NCBI GenBank assembly: GCA_035318985.1
Contig: DATHDP010000113.1
Coordinates: forward strand, 1-58,037
Direction: 5' to 3'
DNA: 58,037 bases
DNA from: VBAS01 sp035318985
GTDB taxonomy: Bacteria > Bacteroidota > Bacteroidia > Chitinophagales > Chitinophagaceae
Part shown: piece after piece, positions 50,716-58,037 of the stretch
Numbering within the stretch: position 1 is the stretch's first letter
Layout of the letters: every line of letters begins with the position of its first letter
Notes under the pieces: generated by a model
Seen by the model: only the letters and a program-made list of their open reading frames with translations
The model's database searches: none
Told to the model about the DNA's origin: nothing
Program-made: the position numbers and the translations under genes

Positions 50716-51162
50716 TTATTTAATCGTAATATCTTTTGCTGCTTCTCTGACTTCCGCCTTCTTAGGAAGGTTTAATCTCAATACTCCATTGACGTAAGAA
50801 GCTTCGATCGCCGTTGCATCAATTTTATCATCAATTGTGAAAGAACGTTTAAAACTTCTATAGCTATATTCTTTGCGAATCTGCTTTTCTGTTTGACGAT
50901 TTTCTTCATTCTTTCTTTCCGCAGATATTGTTAAAACGTTGCTATCTACATTTACTTTAAAATCAGTTTTTTCAAATCCCGGAGCCACTACTTCTAGAGA
51001 ATAGCCATTTTCAACCTGCTTAATATTTACAGGTACATATCCTTGTTTTGTCAGGAAATTGTAACCATCATTAAGAACCACAGGTAAACCGCTGAAAAGT
51101 TCATCTACCATATTATCAAAAGAGTGGTCATAGTTTCGATTGTGAAATTTTGAATGTGTCAT
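50716..51162 (-). CDS. Hsp20/alpha-crystallin family small heat-shock protein
   Basis: 148 aa, usual size. The alpha-crystallin core is seen: PVNIKQVENGYSLEVVAPGF, DFKVNVDSNVLTISAERK, YSYRSFKRSFTIDDKIDATA and SYVNGVLRLNLPKKAEV (with the C-terminal GVL and I-x-V-like end). A holdase chaperone. The 5' region to 51398 (236 bp) holds no other gene and no clear heat-shock element by eye. Confidence 0.96.
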   Translation of the reverse strand: MTHSKFHNRNYDHSFDNMVDELFSGLPVVLNDGYNFLTKQGYVPVNIKQVENGYSLEVVAPGFEKTDFKVNVDSNVLTISAERKNEENRQTEKQIRKEYSYRSFKRSFTIDDKIDATAIEASYVNGVLRLNLPKKAEVREAAKDITIK

Positions 51163-51369
51163 AGTTTTATAGTTTAGTTTTTTAAGTTTTTAGTTACTTA
51201 ATTTCCTCCTAGTTCTTTCAAACCACATACCATGCCAGCGAAACCTCTTTTTTTCTGACTCTTTGTTCTAATTTCTCAATGGAAGAGGACATTATTTCCG
51301 AATTCAGAAATATTTGCTGACAGTTTATCAAGCATCTTGTTTCAATGAAATTCGGAACTCGTTTTTAAG

Positions 51370-51377
51370 TAATTTTG
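51370..51377 (+). promoter_or_regulatory. -7 promoter element of the bacilliredoxin gene
   Basis: TAATTTTG fits TAnnTTTG, 22 bp before the ATG at 51399. Confidence 0.5.
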
Positions 51378-51398
51378 TGACTTAATAAAATAAGAAAA

Positions 51399-51815
51399 AT
51401 GTATCCCGAAGAAATAGTAGTACCAATGAAGGAAGAGCTAACAGAGCATGGCTTTACTGAGTTATTAACGGCAAGCGAAGTGGATGCTCAGCTCTCCAAG
51501 GAAGGGACCACTCTTGTAATGGTAAACTCTGTTTGCGGCTGTTCAGCAGGGTCTGCAAGACCCGGAGTTATCCTGGCAGTTTTAAATAGTGATAAGAAAC
51601 CTGATCATTTAACAACAACTTTCGCCGGTTTTGATATTGATGCTGTACGTAAACTTCGTGAGCATTTATTACCCTATCCACCATCTTCACCTGCTATTGC
51701 ATTATTTAAAAATGGACAATTGGTTCATTTTATTGAAAGGCACCAGATCGAAGGCCGACCAGCCCAAATGATTGCCAACAATCTTATTAATGCGTTTGAG
51801 CAATATTGTAATTAA
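51399..51815 (+). CDS. BrxA/BrxB family bacilliredoxin
   Basis: 138 aa, the family size. The active-site motif C46-G-C48 lies in LVMVNSVCGCSAGSARPGVI, and PPSSPAIALFKNGQLVHFIE is typical. In Firmicutes these remove bacillithiol from proteins; Bacteroidota also use bacillithiol, so a redox role is likely. Single gene with its own promoter element. Confidence 0.95.
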   Translation: MYPEEIVVPMKEELTEHGFTELLTASEVDAQLSKEGTTLVMVNSVCGCSAGSARPGVILAVLNSDKKPDHLTTTFAGFDIDAVRKLREHLLPYPPSSPAIALFKNGQLVHFIERHQIEGRPAQMIANNLINAFEQYCN

Positions 51816-51925
51816 GATTATCAAGTAATTTGTTGGCTATTGGTTAATGCTGAAAAGGTTAACCGGTAGCCACAACTTCTTTTGTATATTCGCCGACACT
51901 TTTTGAACCAACCAACAAGCAGCTA

Positions 51926-53086
51926 ATGTATCCAAATCTTTATTATGCTTTTCGTGATCTTTTTCATGTAGAGTGGCAGCCTCTAAGGTTTATAAACTCA
52001 TTCGGATTTTTTGTTGCCATTTCATTCATTCTTGCTGCAGTTATTCTTTCTTCTGAATTAAGAAGAAAAAGCAAGGAAGGTCTTTTACAGCCAACCGAAG
52101 TGCAGGTAATGGTTGGCAAACCAGCTTCGTTTATTGATCTTCTTCTAAACTTTTTACTTGGGTTTGTTCTTGGGTATAAAATTCTTGCACTATTTATCAT
52201 GAATAAATCAGTGACGGATGATCCGCAGGCTTTCATTTTTTCTGATAGAGGAAGTTGGCCGGCCGGTATAGTGTTAGGATTATTATTTGCCGGGTTAAAA
52301 TGGTGGGAAAAGAAGAAACAGGTTTTAGAAAAACCAGAACTTAGGAAAATCAGGATATGGCCACAAGACAGAGTAGGAGAGCTTACAATTTTAGCGTTGG
52401 TTTTTGGATTGGTTGGCGCAAAAGTTTTTGATGCATTTGAGAATTGGGATTCTTTTATAAAGGACCCAAGCTCCATTTTTTCTGCTGAAGGGTTAACATT
52501 TTATGGCGGATTGATTTGTGCAGCATTAGCCATATGGTGGTATGCAAGAAAACATAAGATCAGTTTTTGGCATTTAAATGATGCAGGATCACCGGCATTA
52601 ATGCTTGCTTATTCCACTGGTCGAATTGGTTGCCAGGTATCGGGTGATGGTGATTGGGGAATAGTGAATAATCGATCAAACCCTTTCAGTTGGCTACCAG
52701 ATTGGATGTGGAGTTACACATATCCAAATAATGTGGCAAGAATGGATCAGGACAATCCTATTCCGGGTTGCACCGATAAATTTTGTTTCCAGCTTGCTGA
52801 GCCACATTTCCCAACTCCATTCTACGAAACTGTTATTTGCTTCATTCTGTTTCTCATATTATGGTCATTTAGAAAAAAGCTGAAGATACCGGGCACTTTA
52901 TTTGCACTGTATTTAATACTAAATGGGCTCGAAAGGTTCTTTATTGAAAAAATAAGGGTAAATACAAAGATGCATGTACTCGGATTTCAATTCACGCAGG
53001 CAGAATTAATTTCTTCATTGCTTTTGATATCAGGGATCGTACTCTGGTTTTATTTACGCAAAAGAAATGCACCAGTTACGACTTGA
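51926..53086 (+). CDS. lgt: prolipoprotein diacylglyceryl transferase (Lgt family)
   Basis: 386 aa, longer than the usual ~270-300. About seven or eight membrane segments. The Lgt signature lies at STGRIGCQVSGDGDWGIVNN (normally GRxGNFxNGE), and FPTPFYETVICFILFLILWS and GLERFFIEKIRVNT match the family's later region. It transfers a diacylglyceryl group to the lipobox cysteine. The altered signature (GC.VSGDGDWG instead of GN.INGE) and a ~40-residue loop with two Cys (IPGCTDKFC) are typical of a divergent Bacteroidota Lgt-like subfamily. Confidence 0.85.
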   Translation: MYPNLYYAFRDLFHVEWQPLRFINSFGFFVAISFILAAVILSSELRRKSKEGLLQPTEVQVMVGKPASFIDLLLNFLLGFVLGYKILALFIMNKSVTDDPQAFIFSDRGSWPAGIVLGLLFAGLKWWEKKKQVLEKPELRKIRIWPQDRVGELTILALVFGLVGAKVFDAFENWDSFIKDPSSIFSAEGLTFYGGLICAALAIWWYARKHKISFWHLNDAGSPALMLAYSTGRIGCQVSGDGDWGIVNNRSNPFSWLPDWMWSYTYPNNVARMDQDNPIPGCTDKFCFQLAEPHFPTPFYETVICFILFLILWSFRKKLKIPGTLFALYLILNGLERFFIEKIRVNTKMHVLGFQFTQAELISSLLLISGIVLWFYLRKRNAPVTT

Positions 53087-53262
53087 TTTTTCAAATTGTT
53101 GTCGAATAATTTCGATTAACATTTAAAAAGCAGAATTTTTATGAATGGTGAAAGTCTTGCTCAGTATTGATTCCAGCCATAGTTGATTTTCATCAAACGA
53201 TTGCACTGATATTTTTATCAAACATTTTTCCCTAAAGGCTATGAGAAACCGCGGTTGTAACG

Positions 53263-53270
53263 TAACTTTG
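53263..53270 (+). promoter_or_regulatory. -7 promoter element of rpoD
   Basis: TAACTTTG fits TAnnTTTG, 106 bp before the rpoD ATG; the 290-bp space before the gene holds no other feature I can support. Confidence 0.45.
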
Positions 53271-53376
53271 CAATCACACTTGGACGGTAATAATTAACTT
53301 ACCCTTTGCAGCTTTCCTTGAACAAACCAACTCTATTTTAAAATTTTTTCGTTATTAAACTTGTAATAAATCAATT

Positions 53377-54252
53377 ATGAGGCAGCTTAAAATTGCTACC
53401 CAGATCACGAATAGGGACAGCCAGGCAGTTGAAAAGTATCTTCAGGAAATTTCTAAAATTCCGATGATCAATCCCGAAGAGGAGACAACACTTGCCCAGC
53501 GTATTAAAATGGCCCATCGTAATCCGGTTGATGCACAAAGAGCATTAGACAAATTGGTGCAAGCCAACCTTCGATTTGTGGTATCTGTTGCTAAGCAGTA
53601 CCAGCACCAGGGGCTTTCTCTTAGCGATTTGATCAACGAGGGTAACCTCGGTTTGATAAAAGCAGCCCAGCGTTTCGATGAAACAAAGGGTTTTAAATTC
53701 ATCTCTTACGCCGTTTGGTGGATTCGCCAGTCCATCCTCCAGGCGTTGGCAGAGCAGGGCAGATTAGTCCGCCTGCCTCAAAACAAAATTGGCACGTATA
53801 ACAAAGCCAACAAGGCTTACATGGCTTTCGAACAAGAACATGAAAGAGAGCCAAGCACGGAAGAACTTGCTGAGATCCTTGAAATGAGCGAAACGGAGAT
53901 CAACAATATTTTCCAAAGCAATACCCGTCACACCAGTCTTGATGCACCTGTGCATGAAGCTGAAGATGTAGCTATGGGTGATCTGCTGGAAGGTAGCGAT
54001 GACACTGATGACGATGTGATGAAAGATTCACTTCGCAATGAGATCCGTCGCATTTTGAAATCTCTTTCTCCCCGTGAAGCTGAGATCGTAAATGCTTATT
54101 TCGGTCTTGATGGTGAAAATGGAGTAACCATTGAACAGATCGGGCAGAAATATGATCTTACAAAAGAACGTATTCGCCAGATCAAAGAAAGAGCTATTAA
54201 GCGTTTGCAAAAAGCCCGTTACAGCAATGCCCTAAAAGCATATTTAGGCTAA
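53377..54252 (+). CDS. rpoD: housekeeping RNA polymerase sigma factor (RpoD/SigA type)
   Basis: 291 aa, the short primary sigma of Bacteroidota without region 1.1. Region 1.2 (SQAVEKYLQEISKIPMINPE), region 2 (ANLRFVVSVAKQYQHQGLSL, DLINEGNLGLIKAAQRFDET, FISYAVWWIRQSILQALAEQ), region 3 (PSTEELAEILEMSETEI) and region 4 (LSPREAEIVNAYFGLDGENG, LTKERIRQIKERAIKRLQKA). It recognises the TTTG/TAnnTTTG promoters seen in this window. Confidence 0.97.
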   Translation: MRQLKIATQITNRDSQAVEKYLQEISKIPMINPEEETTLAQRIKMAHRNPVDAQRALDKLVQANLRFVVSVAKQYQHQGLSLSDLINEGNLGLIKAAQRFDETKGFKFISYAVWWIRQSILQALAEQGRLVRLPQNKIGTYNKANKAYMAFEQEHEREPSTEELAEILEMSETEINNIFQSNTRHTSLDAPVHEAEDVAMGDLLEGSDDTDDDVMKDSLRNEIRRILKSLSPREAEIVNAYFGLDGENGVTIEQIGQKYDLTKERIRQIKERAIKRLQKARYSNALKAYLG

Positions 54253-54276
54253 AAATAAATTGATGGGTTAACCTTA

Positions 54277-54308
54277 AACAGTCTCGCTTTTGCGGGACTG
54301 TTTTGTTT
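54277..54308 (+). terminator. intrinsic terminator of rpoD
   Basis: AACAGTCTCGC (54277-54287), loop TTTT, GCGGGACTGTT (54292-54302), then TTGTTTT. Confidence 0.92.
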
Positions 54309-54351
54309 TAGTTAATTACCACTTTCAAAACAATTCATCACTACAGGTGTT

Positions 54352-54359
54352 TACCTTTG
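54352..54359 (+). promoter_or_regulatory. -7 promoter element of the DUF4249 gene
   Basis: TACCTTTG fits TAnnTTTG and is only 9 bp from the ATG at 54369, implying a very short leader or leaderless mRNA if used. Confidence 0.4.
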
Positions 54360-54368
54360 TAGCCGTTT

Positions 54369-55250
54369 ATGAAATATGTTTTCTTTCTGTTTATCGCCTG
54401 TCTTATCCTTACCTCCTGTGAAAAGGGAGTAACGTTTGATCTTGATGAATCTTCTCCAAAACTTGTAGTTGAGGCTACCATTGAAACCAATCTACCTCCA
54501 ATTGTTATTTTAACTAAAAGTCAAAACTTCTTTGATCAAATAACTCCTGATATACTTGTTGGAAGCTTTGTAAGGAATGCAGAAATCTATGTTTCAAATG
54601 GAACACTTACTCATAAGTTGAAGGAAGATTCAATTCATATTGCAAATAGTTATTATTTCTATTTTTATTCTAATGATCCTTCTAACCCGTCTACTGCATT
54701 TGTTGGACAAACGAATACTCAATATTCATTGAGGATCGTTTCCGGAGGAAATGAATTTACTGCAATAACCAAGATCCCGGCTCTTACAAGAAGACTTGAT
54801 TCTCTTTTTTGGAAACAAGCACCCGGAAGCAATGATTCAAACAAAGTAGCCTTGATGGTGAGAGCAACGGACCAGGCAGGTTATGGTGATTATATCCGGT
54901 ATTTTACAAAAAGAAACAAGGAGCTTTTTTATCCGGCCCTGAATTCCGTTTACGATGACCAGATCATAGATGGAACCAGTTATGAAATTGAAGTGGAAAG
55001 AGGTGTTGATAGAAACCAGGACTTGCCTGATGACTATTCATTGTTTGATAAAGGAGATACTGTTACGTTGAAACTTTCTCAAATTGATAAAGGCACTTTT
55101 GATTTCTGGCGAACGATGGAATTCAGTTATGGCAGTATTGGAAACCCTTTTGCTACCCCAACAAAGGTTTTGAGCAATGTAAGCAACGGCGCATTGGGTT
55201 ATTTTGGTGGTTATGCTCCGCAATTCCGAACCATTATTATTCCACGTTAG
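54369..55250 (+). CDS. DUF4249 lipoprotein
   Basis: 293 aa with lipobox LILTSC (Cys17). N-terminal beta domain: PKLVVEATIETNLPPIVILT, SQNFFDQI, and the middle RNAEIYVSNGTLTHKL, then YSLRIVSGGNEFTAITKIPA. These match DUF4249, usually encoded next to a TonB-dependent receptor; here no receptor gene is adjacent. Likely an outer-membrane lipoprotein. Confidence 0.9.
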   Translation: MKYVFFLFIACLILTSCEKGVTFDLDESSPKLVVEATIETNLPPIVILTKSQNFFDQITPDILVGSFVRNAEIYVSNGTLTHKLKEDSIHIANSYYFYFYSNDPSNPSTAFVGQTNTQYSLRIVSGGNEFTAITKIPALTRRLDSLFWKQAPGSNDSNKVALMVRATDQAGYGDYIRYFTKRNKELFYPALNSVYDDQIIDGTSYEIEVERGVDRNQDLPDDYSLFDKGDTVTLKLSQIDKGTFDFWRTMEFSYGSIGNPFATPTKVLSNVSNGALGYFGGYAPQFRTIIIPR

Positions 55251-55308
55251 AGTTATTAAAGATTAATAACATAGTCATGAGCTGCCTGCCTGATTCATCA
55301 ATTACATT

Positions 55309-55316
55309 TACTTTTG
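55309..55316 (+). promoter_or_regulatory. -7 promoter element of trxB
   Basis: TACTTTTG fits TAnnTTTG, 57 bp before the trxB ATG. Between them is a hairpin CCCTCTC/GAGAGGG (55332-55349) in the leader. Confidence 0.45.
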
Positions 55317-55372
55317 CAACTCATACATGATCCCTCTCCACGGAGAGGGTGTTTTGTAAACAAGATAAAAGA

Positions 55373-56320
55373 ATGGACAATAGTACTAACGAGAAAGTGA
55401 ACTGCCTTATCATTGGATCTGGACCTGCAGGTTATACTGCAGCGATATATGCTGCAAGGGCTAATTTAAAACCAGTATTATACCAGGGAATTCAGCCAGG
55501 CGGGCAATTAACGATCACAACAGAAGTTGAAAATTATCCGGGTTATGCGGATGGTGTTCAGGGTCCGGAGATGATGGTGCATTTTGAAAAGCAGGCTCAT
55601 CGTATGGGTGCAGATATTCGATATGGCATAGCAACAAAAGTTGATTTCTCCTCTCATCCATTTAAAATTGAGATCGATGAAGAAAAATGGATCGAAGCAA
55701 ATTCAGTGATCATTTCTACCGGAGCATCTGCAAAGTGGCTTGGATTAGAAAGTGAGCAACGATTAAATGGTTTTGGAGTTAGTGCATGTGCAGTATGCGA
55801 TGGATTTTTCTTTCGTAATAAAGAAGTGGCAATAGTAGGAGCCGGTGATACTGCTGCAGAAGAAGCATTATACCTAAGTAAGCTTTGTACAACAGTGCAT
55901 ATGTTTATTCGCCGTCACGAAATGAGGGCCAGTAAAGTGATGCAGGATAGGGTGATGAATACAAAGAATATAAAGATGTACTGGGACACAGATACAGAAG
56001 AAGTGTTGGGCGATAAAAATGTAAGCGGGGTAAGAATTAAAAATAATAAAACTGGAGAAACACAAACCATTCCAGTAAGCGGATTCTTTGTAGCGATCGG
56101 GCATCAACCTAATTCAGAAATTTTTAAAGGATGGCTGGATATGGATGAAGCAGGTTACATTAAAACTGTTCCGGGCACTTCAAAAACAAATATTGAAGGT
56201 GTGTTTGCCAGCGGTGATGTGCAGGATAAGATATATAGACAAGCTGTAACAGCAGCAGGAAGCGGTTGCATGGCTGCACTCGATGCAGAACGATGGCTTG
56301 GTGCAAAAGGTCTTCATTAA
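55373..56320 (+). CDS. trxB: thioredoxin-disulfide reductase
   Basis: 315 aa from the ATG at 55373; an ATG at 55349 would add eight residues in the leader hairpin. FAD-binding NCLIIGSGPAGYTAAIYAAR and NADPH-binding EVAIVGAGDTAAEEALYLSK loops, and the redox pair CAVC in GFGVSACAVCDGFF. Ends with the FAD motif GVFASGDVQDKIYRQAVTAA. Reduces thioredoxin with NADPH. folB follows after 29 bp. Confidence 0.97.
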   Translation: MDNSTNEKVNCLIIGSGPAGYTAAIYAARANLKPVLYQGIQPGGQLTITTEVENYPGYADGVQGPEMMVHFEKQAHRMGADIRYGIATKVDFSSHPFKIEIDEEKWIEANSVIISTGASAKWLGLESEQRLNGFGVSACAVCDGFFFRNKEVAIVGAGDTAAEEALYLSKLCTTVHMFIRRHEMRASKVMQDRVMNTKNIKMYWDTDTEEVLGDKNVSGVRIKNNKTGETQTIPVSGFFVAIGHQPNSEIFKGWLDMDEAGYIKTVPGTSKTNIEGVFASGDVQDKIYRQAVTAAGSGCMAALDAERWLGAKGLH

Positions 56321-56349
56321 GTTGAAAACTGAATGTTAAAGGTTAAACC

Positions 56350-56709
56350 ATGGGAGAATTCATTATAGAATTAAAGGGCTTGCAGTTCTATTCTTTTCAT
56401 GGGCTATATGCCGAAGAAAAGAAAGTAGGTGGAGATTTTGTTGTGGATGTCTTGGCAAAACTCGACTCAAGCCATCATGAAGTGTCTTCCATTAAAGAAA
56501 CAGTGAACTATGCTGAAGTGTTTGAGATCATAAAAAAAGAAATGGCTCACCCGAGAGAATTATTGGAAACACTAACCCAATCCATCGCAAAAAAAATTCA
56601 TGATAAGTTCTCTTCCATAATCGAAATAGAAGTTCGTGTTGTGAAAAAGGTCCCCCCAATAGCTGGGTTTAATGGAACTGTGGCCGCCACTTATCGTAAC
56701 ACTTTTTAA
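56350..56709 (+). CDS. folB: dihydroneopterin aldolase
   Basis: 119 aa, family size. Converts 7,8-dihydroneopterin to 6-hydroxymethyl-dihydropterin in folate synthesis. Motifs: ELKGLQFYSFHGLYAEEKKV, TVNYAEVFEIIKKEM and PRELLETLTQSIAKKI, with the C-terminal KKVPPIAGFNGTVAATY. No other folate genes are in the window. Confidence 0.95.
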   Translation: MGEFIIELKGLQFYSFHGLYAEEKKVGGDFVVDVLAKLDSSHHEVSSIKETVNYAEVFEIIKKEMAHPRELLETLTQSIAKKIHDKFSSIIEIEVRVVKKVPPIAGFNGTVAATYRNTF

Positions 56710-56738
56710 TTTTTCCTTCAGACTAATTATTTTTTTTG

Positions 56739-56818
56739 AACCACGGAGTCACAGGGACACAGTGGATCACAAAGTGGCCTCCGTGTTACTCTGTGCTCTT
56801 TGTGCCTCTGTGGTTTTG
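56739..56818. repeat. dispersed inverted repeat, ACCACGGAG/CACAAAG type
   Basis: GAACCACGGAGTCACAGGG at the left is inverted against CTTTGTGCCTCTGTGGTT at the right, with inner copies of CACAAAG and CCTCCGTGTTACTCTGTG. It occupies the 100 bp between folB and the MoaD-like gene and explains the spurious N-terminal extension of that reading frame. Confidence 0.8.
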
Positions 56819-56831
56819 TCTTAACTTAGCT

Positions 56832-57107
56832 ATGATGCCAACGATAAAATTCACTTACGCATTAAAACGATTTTTTCCCAAGCTGAAAGACACTCCGGCT
56901 ACTGGAAAAACATTGGCAGAAATATTCAAAGAGATAGAAACTAATTATCCCGGTCTTCAGAGTTATGTGCTTGATGAAAGAGGAAGTCTTCGCCGGCATG
57001 TCAATATTTTTATTGATGGCAAAATGATAAACGATCGGAATAAATTGACTGATGCATTTAGTGCAGGCAGCGAAATTTATATCATGCAGGCATTATCTGG
57101 CGGATAA
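56832..57107 (+). CDS. MoaD/ThiS-like ubiquitin-fold protein
   Basis: 91 aa from the ATG at 56832; the longer frame to 56736 is repeat sequence. Beta-grasp fold typical of MoaD/ThiS: LKRFFPKLKDTPATGKTLAE, NIFIDGKMINDRNKL and the C-terminal GG in YIMQALSGG, the site that is activated as thiocarboxylate or acyl adenylate. No moaE, thiF or thiG partner is nearby; it is followed 13 bp later by a propeller protein. Confidence 0.85.
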   Translation: MMPTIKFTYALKRFFPKLKDTPATGKTLAEIFKEIETNYPGLQSYVLDERGSLRRHVNIFIDGKMINDRNKLTDAFSAGSEIYIMQALSGG

Positions 57108-57120
57108 AAAATATAGTTTA

Positions 57121-58037
57121 TGAAAAAAACTCTTTTATTAGGAACCCGTAAAGGTTTTATTTCTTACCAGTTTAAAAATGGTAAATGGAAAAGTGAGAAT
57201 CTTTCTTTTGAAGGAGTTCCTGTTTCTATTGCTTATGCAGATGAAAGAAACGGTACCTGGTGGGCTGCTCTTGATCATGGACATTGGGGTGTAAAGCTTC
57301 ATCGTTCTAATGACAGAGGAAAGACATGGGAAGAAGTAACTGCTCCTGCCTATCCTGAAGGTTCAGAGATCAAAGACGGAGTTCCTGCTATTACACGATA
57401 TATATGGGCGATGGCGCATGGAGGTAAAAAATTTCCTTCACGTATTTGGCTGGGTACTGATCCCGGCGGTTTGTTTCTTAGCGAGGACAATGGAAAAAAT
57501 TTTCAATTGGTAGAATCGCTGTGGAATCATCCGACACGTAAAGATGGATGGTTTGGTGGTGGCCGTGATCAGCCCGGTATTCATTCAATCGTTGTCGATC
57601 CGAGAAATGAAGAAAGAATTCATATCGGTATCAGTTGTGCAGGAGTTTTTGAAACGGAAGACAGCGCCAAAACATGGCATGTTCGTAATAAAGGCATGTG
57701 GGCAGATTTCTTACCCAATCCTGATGCAGAGACCGGCTATGATCCGCATATTCTTGTTGCGGCTAATTCAAATCCTGATATACTGTGGCAGCAAAATCAT
57801 TGCAGTATTTTTCGTTCCTCAGATGCTGCGATGAATTGGGAAGATATCGGACAAAAAGAAGGCACCGCAAGATTTGGTTTTGCAATAGCTGTTGCAGAAG
57901 ATGATCCTAACCAGGCTTGGGTGGCACCTGCAAATAGTGACATGACCCGTACTGCAATTAAAGGTGCTCTTTGTATTTGCAGAACAGATGATGGTGGTAA
58001 GACATGGAAAGAACAAAGTAAAGGATTGCCGCAGGAA
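57121..58037 (+). CDS. BNR/exo-sialidase-like propeller protein, partial
   Basis: Translated by hand from the ATG at 57121 (MKKTLLLGTRKGFISYQFKN); 305 codons stay open to the window end, so the C-terminus is missing. No signal peptide. Asp-box repeats are clear: RSNDRGKTWEEV, LSEDNGKNFQLV, ETEDSAKTWHVR, RSSDAAMNWEDI, RTDDGGKTWKEQ. It forms a beta-propeller as in sialidases and VPS10 domains, but sialidase catalytic residues were not checked. It is tightly linked to the MoaD-like gene. Confidence 0.88.

Noticed and set aside
1..58037. CRISPR arrays, rRNA genes, prophage or transposase genes
   Set aside because: No regularly spaced repeats of CRISPR type, no rRNA sequence, and no integrase or transposase reading frame was seen.

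Overview
The window is chromosomal DNA of a Bacteroidota bacterium, most likely of the family Chitinophagaceae. The signs are a short (291 aa) housekeeping sigma factor, TAnnTTTG promoter elements before many starts, two traces of type IX secretion C-terminal domains (one intact, one a relic), many lipoproteins with a short lipobox, DUF4249, DUF4932 and CarboxypepD_reg-like proteins, and low GC with weak Shine-Dalgarno sequences. The taxonomic call is by inspection only.

Layout. 1-6650: truncated acyl-CoA carboxylase carboxyltransferase, kduI with a LacI-type palindrome, an operon around a membrane cytochrome-like/Rieske fusion protein, and a DUF4932 metalloprotease-like protein; a 175-bp tandem duplication with palindromes lies upstream of the last operon gene. 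6760-9560: a small defence cassette (abiEi-abiEii type IV toxin-antitoxin pair plus a divergent unknown gene) bracketed by an imperfect inverted repeat. 9590-22310: mostly single secreted, membrane or lipoprotein genes, including a frameshifted cupin lipoprotein, btpA with a duplicated tail fragment, a CAP protein between two ~197-bp direct repeats, and four HExxH or lectin-like secreted proteins. 22540-24844: a tight three-gene operon DinB-like / NRDE (TANGO2-like) / ATP-grasp.

24847-32981: the most coherent locus. A MalT-like STAND regulator (P-loop ATPase plus LuxR HTH) is flanked on both sides by DUF4242 proteins. Each of three surrounding transcription units is preceded by a tandem AAATAGGGAA box at 21-22 bp spacing, pointing toward the gene. 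This predicts a local regulon of secreted DUF4242 protein, lipoproteins, cytosolic DUF4242 protein, a PepSY-like secreted protein and a sigma factor.

33212-46117: a rubredoxin fused to a nitrite/sulfite-reductase-like protein, SelW-like protein, tRNA-Leu(CAA), hscB, TPR proteins, the relic of a T9SS gene with its terminator still present, an alcohol dehydrogenase, an M28 peptidase, two paralogues sharing a C-terminal module with the protein at 18668, and thrS. 46272-58037: housekeeping block infC-(mmcQ/yjbR)-rpmI-rplT, speA-type arginine decarboxylase, hsp20, bacilliredoxin, lgt, rpoD, DUF4249 lipoprotein, trxB, folB, and a MoaD/ThiS-like protein next to a BNR-propeller protein cut by the window end.

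Several families of short dispersed repeats fill the intergenic spaces: ACCACAAAG-type inverted repeats (five), an AAGAGTGCGACGCAAC element (three), and assorted perfect palindromes. No CRISPR array, rRNA, integrase or transposase gene was seen.
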